Source: Hydnum rufescens UP504 (lineage: Eukaryota > Basidiomycota > Agaricomycetes > Cantharellales > Hydnaceae). Taken from it: a stretch of DNA of 10,474 nucleotides. The notes below the pieces were generated by a model, which saw nothing but the letters and a program-made list of their open reading frames with translations, was not told the DNA's origin and did no database searches. The stretch covers positions 1 to 10,474 of the forward strand of contig MU129147.1 of NCBI GenBank assembly GCA_014904985.1, read 5' to 3'. Of this stretch, positions 1 through 8,050 are shown one piece after another (within the stretch, counting starts at the first letter, position 1; every line of letters starts with the position of its first letter). The position numbers were made by a program, and so were the translations under genes.

Positions 1-313
1 TCTTTCCCCCCATCCCCAGTTGAAAAGCTAGTTGAACTGCTGCTGGTGTCAGGGTAAATTCCAAAACTCCACCCCCACTAATCACACTTTTGATAGGCTC
101 TCAAGAGGAGGACCTAGAGTGTGATTCCCTGATTTATCAACCCCTTCATTTATTGTCTGGATAGGCTCTGTCTATACAGGACAATTTCACCCGTCCAAAG
201 ACCTCCCTCCCCTCGGACCCCAACGTTCGGATTGGCCCCGTGATCCCCTCTCTTTGTCCTCGTATCCATTTCGCGGACTGTAGCTGGTTTCATCCCCTGT
301 TTCCCGCTTACAA
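1..313. other. 5' edge without recognisable gene
   Basis: No coding sequence can be supported here. In the frame of the downstream copia polyprotein this stretch has a stop just before the homology begins and carries none of the integrase or linker residues that normally precede the reverse transcriptase. It looks like unrelated flanking DNA into which the truncated retroelement abuts. The 9-mer ATAGGCTCT occurs twice (around 95 and 160), without a clear repeat structure. Confidence 0.5.
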
Positions 314-1672
314 CGTCTAGTTGCCTGTGGTTTCACACAGATTTATGGCATTGATTACTACGAAACATATTCCCCCGTCGCGCGACTCACAAGTTTTCGG
401 ACGATTATTGCATTCGCTGCCCGAAACAATTGGGATATCGACTCTTTCGATTTCAACGGTGCATACCTCAATGGCGAACTTGACGAGAATGAAGAAATTT
501 ATATGAATTTCCCCCCCGAGTACAGACCCCAGGGGGAGAATACAATCCTATGCCTACGGAAGACTCTGTACGGTCTTAAGCAAGCCAGACGGCGATGGTA
601 CAACTCATTATCCCACGCACTCAATAGTCTCGGTTTTAGCGCAAGCCACGCCGATCCTGGTGTGTTCCATACCCAGAAAGATGGGGAGGAATTAATTTTG
701 GCAATCCATGTGGACGATTGCACGTTTACGGGCCCGTCGAGGGCATTGCTTGATGAATACAAGCAGAAAATCAACAAAAAGTACTCAATTACCGACTTAG
801 GGCCACTCCATTGGCTACTCGGCATTAAAATCGAGTGAGATCGTGAACTACGGACAATCCGATTATCACAGACATCGTACATTGACTCGATTGTTTCGCG
901 GTTCTCACTCAGCGACTCGAAACCCATTAATACCCCAATGGAACCTGGGGCCACACCCACTCGAGAGGATTCTGCGATGAATCCCACAGATATCGAATGA
1001 ATGAAGCGGACCCCCTATCGCGAGGCCATAGGGAGCCTTATGTACGCATCCGTGGCCACGAGGCCGGACATTACTTTTGCGGTATCGATGCTATCGCAGT
1101 TCCTTGACAGGCCGGGACCCACACACTGGGAGGCGGCAAAACGAGTTATACAGTACCTATCAACGACGAAGAGTCTTAGCCTGACATATGGGTTAAAACA
1201 ACACGACCTACTCAGGTACACGGATGCGGATGGAGCAACACAGGAGCACCGTTGCGCAATAACGGGATACACTTACCTGATAGACGGAGGAACCGTCTCC
1301 TGGAGCTCCCGAAAGCAGGAGCTGATCACACTCTCGATGGCTGAGGCAGAATATGTCGCCGCAACTCAAGCTGCCAAGGAAGGCATTTGGCTACGAGGCC
1401 TCATTGCCGAAATATTCCATACTCAACTCAAAGCCATGACTCTATATTGCGATAATCAAGCCGCATTAAAGCTTGCAATGGGCGATAATTACCACGCCCG
1501 GACGAAACATATCAATATCCGTTTTCATTTTATCTGCGAGACGATTAAAGACGGCATTTTCAATTTGGTCTACTGTCCCACAGAGACTATGACGGCCGAC
1601 ATTCTTACAAAATCCCTCGGGGCGACAAAATTGAATTTCCACGCCGAAGGACTTGGACTACATCACGCTTGA
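314..1672 (+). pseudogene. Ty1/copia pol remnant (reverse transcriptase + RNase H), truncated and nonsense-mutated
   Basis: This is the 3' half of a Ty1/copia retrotransposon polyprotein. Recognisable copia signatures run in one frame: an RLVA.GF block at 314, DFNGAYLNGELDE near 449-487, YGLKQARRRWY at 569-601, and the reverse transcriptase active site as HVDD at 707-718 (the family usually has YVDD). The RNase H domain follows, with TDAD at 1220-1231, the AEAEY motif near 1340-1354, CDNQ at 1448-1459 and an ARTKHINIR block. Gag, protease and integrase are absent, so the element is 5'-truncated near 314. Two in-frame TGA codons (836-838 and 998-1000) interrupt the frame, while the sequence on each side stays in register and copia-like; both could be former CGA codons. 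The final TGA (1670-1672) overlaps the polypurine tract. The element cannot encode a full polyprotein. Family assignment is secure; subfamily is not determined. Confidence 0.93.
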
Positions 1673-1679
1673 GGGGGAG
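1671..1679 (+). other. polypurine tract of the copia element
   Basis: The run GAGGGGGAG lies directly between the pol stop codon and the TGTTGG that opens the LTR. This is the position and base composition expected for the primer of plus-strand synthesis in LTR retrotransposons. Confidence 0.8.
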
Positions 1680-2085
1680 TGTTGGAGCGAGTGGATACGG
1701 AAGCAACCGGGTACAATGTCGGAGACAAGCGCGACCCCTGTGAGGCTATGCTGACGACCTCGCCAATCATCAATCCACCAATCTAGCTAAAACCTGTAGC
1801 CGAGTTTCACCGGCGATCTTTTACCTCTTTGTTTTGCTGGCACCACTGGCAGTCGGACATTCTTTTTCTTTTCTCTAACCCATTTTCATGTGTCTTCTAC
1901 CCTCCTGTAAATACTATAAAAAGTCAGGCTTAGGCCCTCTAAATGCTAAGGACTTCTCTGTGTGTGTTCTTCCCGCCACCTGCTTAATTCACCTGGGTGA
2001 CTCGAGTCTCGCTGATCTACCGAATTCGTCCTCACCCGCTTAGTAATCAGGGGGAGTTGTTCTCGCGCGCATACCATAACTCTCA
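1680..2085 (+). repeat. 3' LTR of the copia element (right end approximate)
   Basis: The LTR begins with TGTTGGAG immediately after the polypurine tract, a typical copia LTR start. A TATA-like element lies inside it at 1915-1923. The right boundary is uncertain: a CA dinucleotide at 2084-2085 gives a length of about 406 bp, but no second LTR is present in the window to confirm it, and no target-site duplication can be tested because the 5' end of the element is lost. Confidence 0.7.
1915..1923 (+). promoter_or_regulatory. TATA box of the LTR promoter
   Basis: TATAAAAAG sits about 235 bp into the LTR, where the U3 promoter of an LTR retrotransposon is expected. Transcription would start a few tens of bases downstream, within the pyrimidine-rich stretch near 1945-1980. 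This is a motif match only. Confidence 0.5.
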
Positions 2086-2503
2086 CTAGATGGAGGGAGG
2101 ATTGGAGCTGACCATATGTCCTTTACTTAGGGATGGTGGGATATACAATGGTCGAGTTGGCTTACTAGGATCCCTGAGCTCTAATTTCGACATACGGATG
2201 GCCTGTCAACGCCTCAGCCACAGCATCTAATGTTAAAGGTTTCACAATCCTTGCAAGGCCCTTCGGGGCCGCTCGGGCACGGTTTGTGGCCCTTCATTCT
2301 AAAGCAGCATGGCCAACAGCCATCCTTATCGTTCTGAGATTGGGGCCAAGAACTAGAAATGGGGAATGTGTGCATGGAGAGACTCATGGTCGGGAGGGGG
2401 AAGGAAGTATTGGAACGAGGAGAGAAATGTTCAGTTGGCCCTCAGGGTCTGACGTGCCTTTGTTGGATTCATAGGCACTGGAACTGTGGTATTTTCCTCA
2501 CGG
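2086..2503. other. intergenic stretch, no gene seen
   Basis: No recognisable protein or RNA gene is visible. The open frames at 2286-2474 and 2359-2661 have no motif, and the second simply runs into the palindrome to the right. The only structured spot is a short GC hairpin with a TTCG loop at 2257-2270. Confidence 0.5.
2257..2270. other. GGCCC-TTCG-GGGCC hairpin
   Basis: A perfect five-base-pair GC stem (2257-2261 with 2266-2270) closes a TTCG tetraloop through a C-G pair, the unusually stable C(UUCG)G form if transcribed as RNA. No T tract follows and no gene is adjacent, so no function is assigned. Confidence 0.5.
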
Positions 2504-3630
2504 CACCAGGGGTGTATACAGTCGATGAGTCCCACTCGGCAATGCGGGCCTCGTTGCCGTTGACAACAGTTATGGAGGACTCAACGCCGGGACGAAGGGA
2601 CCGGGGGAGATACGGAAGGCACGGGCGTTTTGCGGAAAGTATTTTGATAATATCTCATTGAATATTGAATATTTTCCCTCGGGGTAAATCAAACGAGTCC
2701 CAGTTCATCATCTGCACCCTCTGGTGTCCTCAGAGAGTCAGAAATTGAATATTTGGATGTTAAATCCCCACAGTTGGGGGTATTTTAGATTTCCCAGGTG
2801 AACCACTGAGACTCACAGAATAAATTTAGCATATTATTGTGTCTCTACACAATATCTACCCTCTTGAAAAGAGATCAGCACAATACTCGAATATTTAGAG
2901 ATTGAGTGGGGCGGCCTGTATTTTAAATTTTGCGGACAAACCACGGCGAACTAAGGGATAGAAACATTATAATATCAGAGTATCCATTCCCCTCTGCCTC
3001 TTCGAGCAAAAATTGGAGCGATTGAAGAATATTTGACCCCGCTAAGTGAATTTTACACTGTCCACCTAATTCCTTACTAAGGGGTACTGTGAGGAATCAA
3101 ATGTTCTTCAATCGCTCCAATTTTTGCTCGAAGAGGCAGAGGGGAATGGATACTCTGATATTATAATGTTTCTATCCCTTAGTTCGCCATGGTTTGTCTG
3201 CAAAATTTAAAATACAGGCCGCCCCACTCAATCTCTAAATATTCGAGTATTGTGCTGATCTCTTTTCAAGAGGGTAGATATTGTGTAGAGACACAATAAT
3301 ATGCTAAATTTATTCTGTGAGTCTCAGTGGTTCACCTGGGAAATCTAAAATACCCCCAACTGTGGGGATTTAACATCCAAATATTCAATTTCTGACTCTC
3401 TGAGGACACCAGAGGGTGCAGATGATGAACTGGGACTCGTTTGATTTACCCCGAGGGAAAATATTCAATATTCAATGAGATATTATCAAAATACTTTCCT
3501 CAAAACGCCTGGCGCCTTCTGTATCTCTTCTGGTCCCTTCGTCCCAGCATTGAGTCCTCCGTAACCGTTGTCAACAGCAACGAGGCCTGCATTGCCGAGT
3601 GGGACTCATCGACTGTATACACCCACGGTG
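2504..3630. repeat. foldback palindrome 1 (two ~530 bp inverted arms, ~60 bp spacer)
   Basis: The left arm (about 2504-3037) and right arm (about 3096-3630) are reverse complements. For example, GGTGTATACA at 2511-2520 pairs with 3614-3623, and ATTGAAGAA at 3021-3029 pairs with 3104-3112. The spacer is about 60 bp. The inner ~400 bp of each arm differ at only two places seen by eye; the outer ~130 bp differ at about 14, plus one single-base length difference. No transposase is encoded. It resembles a non-autonomous foldback element or large MITE. No target-site duplication or short terminal repeat was identified, so the exact ends are approximate. A transcript through it would form a very long RNA hairpin. 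Confidence 0.92.
3038..3095. other. spacer of palindrome 1
   Basis: These roughly 60 bp between the arms are mostly not self-complementary. They form the loop of the foldback and hold no coding sequence. Residual weak complementarity at both edges suggests the original arms reached slightly further in. Confidence 0.7.
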
Positions 3631-3893
3631 GCTCCCCCACAGGGTGCGAATGATCCCAAACAGGAACGATGCTGTAACCCGTCCCATAGAGCAAGTATCG
3701 CTACCGATAAGGCACACTTCGTTATTGACGGTATTCCAGGGCCCCTCCCCACCTCTGCAAAGGAGACAGCATACAGTATGATGAAAGAAGTATCATTATG
3801 TAGAACGTGACTTTGGCGTGATGGAACCCGTGACTCCTAGCAGTTATGGCTAATCGCTGTTTTTTTCTCACTGTCTCTTTCTCGCCCGGCCTC

Positions 3894-5148
3894 AATCCCT
3901 GGATACTCGGTCAATCCACTACAGAGGCAATCTTACGTTCTCACCTTAGTCGACTCAGTGTTACAGTTGGACTAGGGACGGAACTCGTCGACTTTACACA
4001 AGATGCTCACAAGGTAACTACAAATCTCCTAAAACGCGACAAAAATGGTTCTTCCCAGAACGAAACCTTGGAAGTGGACTGGGTGATCGGCGCTGACGGT
4101 GCGTGAGGCTATTTTTCTCCTCTCTTCATCTCATAAGATATCTGCAACAAATGTGTTGCTCCAAAAACAGGGGTTACTCGAAATCTACTTCTCAGGAGAA
4201 ACGCTGGAGAACTAAGCTTTATTTGTTGATGTAAAGATGGAAGGTCTTGGTCGTGAGGTAAGGTTCCTACTCTTGCATGCACTGTCGATCAATAGTTTTT
4301 GACACTCTTTTCCTCACGAAAGTATTGGGCAGTGTATGGAAGTGCCACCACCAGGTTGTATGTCTTCCTATTTTGCACGATAATTTTGAATGCTTGTGAC
4401 TGATGGAATTGGCTCTCATTGTATCGTTCAGAGTGTGGCTCTGCCTTTGGGTCCAGCTTCTCAGTGGTGGGTAACGGGACTCCGCAACGAATACAAAAGG
4501 TCGTCGATGGGGGTTTTGACGCTTTCAAGGCATATCTGAGTGAGATCACGAAGGTCGATTCTGTGGCATTGACTAAACTGTATATGGGTGTCGTACTTCA
4601 GGTGCATTCTCTCCTCCTACGAGTGAGACGCCTGTTGTTGATGCTACAGCCCATTGTAGACGAAACATTCGAGGTGCTGACAAATTTAACATCAGTCATA
4701 TGTTCATTGCTGGAGGTGCGTGTTAGTATAATCCAAGTGTGTGCCGCACTATCTCACCCCGCCTCAACGTAGATTAGATGGAGCCCAGGTCCCCTCGCCA
4801 ATGGGCAGCCAGGGTCTGAATTCGTCTATCCAAGATTCCGTGAGTCCTATTTCCCCCTATGGTAGGGTGGTATGTGGGAATCTCAATATCCTGTGCCAGT
4901 CAATTTAGTGTGGAAGCTCTCCCTTGTCGTTAAAAAATGGTCTCCCCTCTCGCTGCTCTCGACATACGAAACGGAGCAGGTGCCTCCAATCAAGGAGATG
5001 CTCAAGTTGACCACCAACCTACGCACCCAATCAATAGACTTGACTTCCAAGGACACATTCCAGAGTCGTAAACCCGGGTTTTGTAGGTGAGGATATATGC
5101 AAGCAACTGGGAGTGAATTACCAGTAGAGCGAAATTATCATAGACTAG
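3894..5148 (+). pseudogene. phenol 2-monooxygenase-like FAD-binding protein, central part, decayed
   Basis: This is a group A flavoprotein monooxygenase remnant (FAD_binding_3, phenol hydroxylase type). In order: NPWILGQ at 3894; the DG motif VIGADG ending near 4098; FSGET near 4189; GLGREYWAVYGSATTR joined across an intron; IWVSYFR near 4582; NIRGADKFNISHMFIAG at 4664-4714, the second FAD (GD) motif region; SPMGSQGLNSSIQDS ending at 4839; NLVWKLS at 4902; and KQLGVNY at 5101-5121. Introns inferred from GT..AG ends and family alignment: 4099-4170, 4258-4322, 4358-4431, 4602-4649, 4716-4772, 4840-4899. Lesions include TAA 4213-4215, TAA 4472-4474, TAG 4775-4777, TAG 5125-5127, and several one-base frame changes (near 4190, 4475, 4581, 4775 and the 4840-4899 intron). 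The N-terminal GxGxxG segment is absent; faint possible remains lie at 3660-3840. Such enzymes hydroxylate aromatic compounds using NAD(P)H; this copy cannot. Confidence 0.85.
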
Positions 5149-5374
5149 TGCGGCTCGGTACCGAGAAGAACGTTATAGAAGAAGGGTTGGGAGCTCTGAT
5201 GACTGTCAAATCAAAATCTGGATCAGCCAGTATGTGGATGGGAGACTGTATTTCTGTTGTTATTCGTTGGGCTGGTTCGCTTCAATGGTTGATCACACTC
5301 TGTAAGACGTGTATGGTGTTCAGTGGAGAATAGGAAGGGATATGGACTAGCTGTAGTCAATGATATATCGTGTA

Positions 5375-5438
5375 GGATGCTTATAGAAAGGCTTATACGT
5401 CGTCTGGGATGCTTGTGGAAAGGCTTATACGTCGTTCG
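5375..5438. repeat. 2 x 32 bp tandem repeat
   Basis: GGATGCTTATAGAAAGGCTT begins the first copy (5375-5406), and a near-identical copy follows at 5407-5438, with differences at two internal positions and at the end. Both contain GCTTATACGTCGT. It is a simple local duplication. Confidence 0.8.
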
Positions 5439-5884
5439 TGTTGTGTTGGTCTGTTTACTGATATTTGTGTATTCTTGTTTATGTTCTCCTGGTCAAAATG
5501 CGGATATCTGTGGGTTATAGACTGGTCAGTGCTTGGTTAGTCTTGTTAGTATGTTTCTTTCTTCTTTCTTCAAAAACCTGATATGTATTTCGTTATGCTT
5601 ACTTTTCCTTGGATGTCCAGCAACTCTAACCTTAGGTCCTGCAACTATCCTTGGCTTTAGTGATTCGCGTAGAGGGCTACCAGTGGCTTTGTCTCAACAA
5701 CCTTGAAGATGACTTAGCTCCAGATGGCTTATAGATAGACTGTTCTTTAGAGGCAAGCAGAAAAGTTGACAGTGGTTGACAGTAATGATTTCCAGAGAGG
5801 AGATTATTGTGTGGGGGTACAGGAAATCTACCAGCTTTTATACCTTTCTGAAGGTGGCTGTGTTTAAGAAATATGACTCCCCCA

Positions 5885-6057
5885 TGGGTGAGTCATATGT
5901 GAGTCATAGGTGAGAACAAAAGAAAAATAACAAGATGATGTAATAATGCGGTCATAGCTGAGTCATTCATAAAGAGAACAAAAGGAATCATGAGGGGTGA
6001 TGTCATAGTGATGTCATTCATAAGGAGAACAAAAGAAATCATGGGGGGGGGTGATGT
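5885..6057. repeat. GAGTCAT/GATGTCA-rich tandem repeat (51 bp unit, two full copies)
   Basis: Full copies at 5951-6001 and 6002-6057 share GTCAT, TCATTCATAA, GAGAACAAAAG and AATCATG blocks in register, with a G-run expansion in the second. A partial, more divergent copy precedes them at about 5885-5950. The repeated TGAGTCA and TGATGTCA cores resemble AP-1/CREB-type bZIP sites, but that could be incidental to the repeat. Confidence 0.75.
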
Positions 6058-6139
6058 CACCAATTTGCTGAGCATGTGGAATGCTTGGAGCATGTGGTCA
6101 CTGACCATGTGGAGCATTCTGGAGGCGAAATGAAAGGAT

Positions 6140-6240
6140 ATCTCCGGGTTTTGGAGATTAATTTGAGCATAGTCCAGTGGTTAAGGTGTTTTGTTGTTGG
6201 TTGATAATGGGAACAAGTGCATAGGATGGGATTCGATGCA
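6140..6240 (+). other. tRNA-like A-box/B-box region (possible SINE head)
   Basis: TAGTCCAGTGG followed by TTAAGG (6170-6186) is a very good match to the D-arm A box of a tRNA gene. About 58 bp later GGGATTCGATGC (6228-6239) resembles a decayed B box. The T-arm stem does not pair and no anticodon stem can be drawn, so this is not a functional tRNA; a tRNA-derived SINE head or tRNA pseudogene is possible. A perfect 6-bp hairpin (ATCTCC 6140-6145 with GGAGAT 6153-6158) lies just upstream. Confidence 0.35.
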
Positions 6241-6274
6241 GAAACAGCAGTTTGCATCCATAATAGACGTTCTT

Positions 6275-6690
6275 GGTATCATTAGATGCGGATTTTTCAC
6301 AGCTTTCTGGACGCGGTGGTTCCGAGAAGATCCGGTGTAAACTGACAGAGAAATTCGTTTTTTACTGATGGGTGTTGATTCTGATAGTAATATCGCTCTG
6401 TAGAGTTCAGTTTTGATCTGTTCTTCGCGTGCTCAGTACCGTCGGATGCGGATTTTTTATATCTTTCTAAGCGCGGTTGTTCCGAAAGGATTGAATGCGA
6501 ACTGACGGAGAAATTCGTTTTTTACTGGAAATTCCGGATTTTGGTAGTAAAATTGGCCTGGAGAGTGCAGTTCTGGTCCGTTCGACTTGTGTTTGGTACC
6601 GTTCGAAAGGTGTGAATCGTAGCTTTCTAAGAGTTATATGGGCGTACCTCTGCGATCAAAACTGACGGAGTTATAGAACGGATTCAATTT
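6275..6690. repeat. 160-bp periodic array, about 2.5 diverged units
   Basis: Three units start at 6275, 6435 and 6595 with exactly 160-bp spacing. Landmarks recur in strict register: CTTTCT at 6303, 6463 and 6623; ACTGACRGAG at 6341, 6501 and 6661; GAAATTCGTTTTTTACT at 6350 and 6510; and GGTAYC/AGTACC at each unit start. Units 1 and 2 are full; unit 3 drifts away after about 6680. The copies are clearly diverged yet have kept their length without net indels. No open reading frame spans them. Confidence 0.8.
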
Positions 6691-6737
6691 CCGCGCGTAG
6701 CCGTAATTAATTTCGTAATTGGTCATGTGATCCTCCA

Positions 6738-7382
6738 ATGGCTGGAAGTGGTGTGATTTCGCATTTTCTGATACTGGATGTTTTTATCTTCCACAACGTC
6801 AACGTCGGAAACAATGTGTACACGCCGTATGGGAATGAGGACGAGCCGATAGAAGCAGGCGACTGGGCTCCGGATGCGCCCAATCTCGTACTCGCGCCCA
6901 CGACGACAACCCTCTTCGATCTCCTGGCACCTTTTTCCCATACCGTGCTGGTATTCGAGCTCCCGGACAGTTCACCCCCAATGGACACCAAACCCCCTAG
7001 CCGTCCGGCTTCAACTATTAAGGACCACTTGGATGGCCGCGGGGGGTATGATGGAGATGGTCACCGTCTCGTGGATTCGTACCCCGTTCTTCCCGAGAAT
7101 ACACCTAATGTGGGGTCGGGGAGAGCAGTTGAGGATGTGAATTGGGTGCTCGTTCATACTCAAGGTCACGCCTGGAGGACATATAACATCGATACTACAC
7201 AAACCTGGAAGCCCTTTCCCTTGGTCATTGTCATTCGTCCCAACACCTACATTGGTGCATTTGCGCATGATACTCAAGGCGGGGCAATAAGAAATACGCA
7301 ACTGGGCGCGCAACGACGCAACCAGCAACCAGCGGTTCAAAACACGCAAACCATTCAATTTCAAGCTGTAAGCATGCTGTAA
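6738..7382 (+). pseudogene. C-terminal thioredoxin-like domain of the phenol monooxygenase, detached
   Basis: This 214-codon open frame contains the C-terminal domain of phenol 2-monooxygenase-like flavoproteins: AGDWAPDAPNL near 6858-6890, TTTLFDLLAPFSHTVLVFE near 6906-6962, and near the end VLVHTQGHAWRTYNI with VIVIRPNTYIGAF. That thioredoxin-fold domain normally follows the FAD and substrate domains in the same chain and helps dimerisation. Here it begins about 1.6 kb after the decayed FAD portion on the same strand, so it is best read as the tail of that gene. The frame is open, but the ATG at 6738 is not a natural start, the first ~35 codons are not domain-like, and the last ~25 (after DTQG) look like frame drift. 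The W in GDWAP replaces the usual R, a CGG-to-TGG type change. An alternative is that it belongs to a second paralogue. Confidence 0.8.
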
Positions 7383-7570
7383 GGCATAAATTACTATATT
7401 TGGCATGAGGTTCCGGTCGCGTTTCTCCATTACCCGAGTACGTGAGGACTCAAGAACGCTACCAGAGAACCCATCTCATAATATCCTTATGGGAATCTAT
7501 TTTTTTGTTGAAAAATAAAGCATTTTATGACACATGGTGGTTGTGCCTCCAAGCGCCCCCATTCAATTCT
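7383..7570. other. spacer, no gene seen
   Basis: This stretch joins the end of the monooxygenase tail to the minisatellite. It contains an A/T-rich segment (around 7500-7530, including AATAAA at 7515, which could act as a polyadenylation signal for the upstream gene). No coding evidence was found. Confidence 0.4.
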
Positions 7571-7703
7571 GGTTGCTTGTTGCCGGTCGCAGGTTGCAAA
7601 TTGCGGGTTGCGAGTTGCGGGTTGCAGGTTGTGGGTTGCGGGTTGTGGGTTGTGGGTTGTGGGTTGTGGGTTGCGGGTTGTGGGTTGCGGGTTGCGGGTT
7701 GCG
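7571..7703. repeat. GGTTGYG minisatellite, 19 x 7 bp
   Basis: Nineteen consecutive 7-bp units run without any indel. Units 1-8 are degenerate. Units 9-19 are all GGTTGCG or GGTTGTG, so the only variable base is the C/T of a CpG. Read as TTGYGGG, the G-rich strand has many GGG tracts separated by four bases, compatible with G-quadruplex formation. Because 7 is not a multiple of 3, the repeat yields long but meaningless open frames on both strands. Confidence 0.95.
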
Positions 7704-8050
7704 TGACAAAAACAAAGGAATGTACTGGATTCCTTACATGATAGAATGCCAAAATGTTCATTCACATAAGCAGGTTGCAGCTGCCAGGACAAAAAAAAAG
7801 AACATGCAAAACGCTGAAATATACTGTAGACAGGAAAGCCAAAGATTGTATTTGCAACAAGAAACAAACCAAATGCATTTGGCTAAGTCTTAGTTTTGGG
7901 CCAAAGGCATGACGTCTGAAAACGGTGGCTAGAGTATGAGTGGCGTCGAGTCGATCGGCAACTACCGCTGTTGCCTCCTGACTCCTTACAGTCCGAGATC
8001 GACGCGACGCCCAGTGACATATGCTTCTTTCGCCTGTTTACTTCATTGGA
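7704..8050. other. region between minisatellite and coiled-coil ORF
   Basis: An A-rich segment (7780-7870) is followed by GC-richer DNA. No family-recognisable protein is visible; the open frame at 7936-8163 overlaps the downstream ORF in another frame and has atypical composition. This would be the promoter or 5' leader region of the ORF that starts near 8021-8051. Confidence 0.4.

Larger units (their letters stand above)
5149..6737. other. repeat-rich block separating the two monooxygenase segments
   Basis: These 1.6 kb carry no recognisable protein. In family members the KQLGVNYxWSEI segment is followed within a few tens of residues by the AGDxAPDAP segment; here those lie at 5101 and 6858 respectively. 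The block contains a 32-bp duplication, a 51-bp duplication, a tRNA-like promoter region and a 160-bp periodic array. No terminal inverted repeats or target duplication were seen at its borders, so it may be a composite of several insertions rather than one element. Confidence 0.55.

Noticed and set aside
499..987. 162-codon open frame on the minus strand
   Set aside because: It is antisense to the copia reverse transcriptase, which has clear family motifs on the plus strand; the minus-strand translation shows none.
1680..2085. Target-site duplication and second LTR of the copia element
   Set aside because: No matching LTR start occurs upstream of 314 and the 5' end is truncated, so neither can be supported.
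2359..2661. 100-codon open frame entering palindrome 1 and a similar peptide on the minus strand at 3500-3694
   Set aside because: The shared peptide VYTVDESHSAM exists only because the two arms are inverted copies. Differences between arms change amino acids freely, so there is no sign of coding constraint.
5885..6060. CRISPR-like repeats
   Set aside because: There are only two full copies, directly adjacent with no unique spacers, in a eukaryotic-looking context.
6160..6245. Functional tRNA gene
   Set aside because: The A box is good, but the T-arm stem does not pair and no anticodon stem-loop can be drawn.
7571..7703. Telomere array
   Set aside because: The unit GGTTGYG is not a known fungal telomere repeat (usually TTAGGG) and the array is short and internal.
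7442..7893. Several open frames on both strands across the minisatellite
   Set aside because: A 7-bp repeat without stop-forming combinations stays open in every frame; the peptides are low-complexity cycles with no domain.
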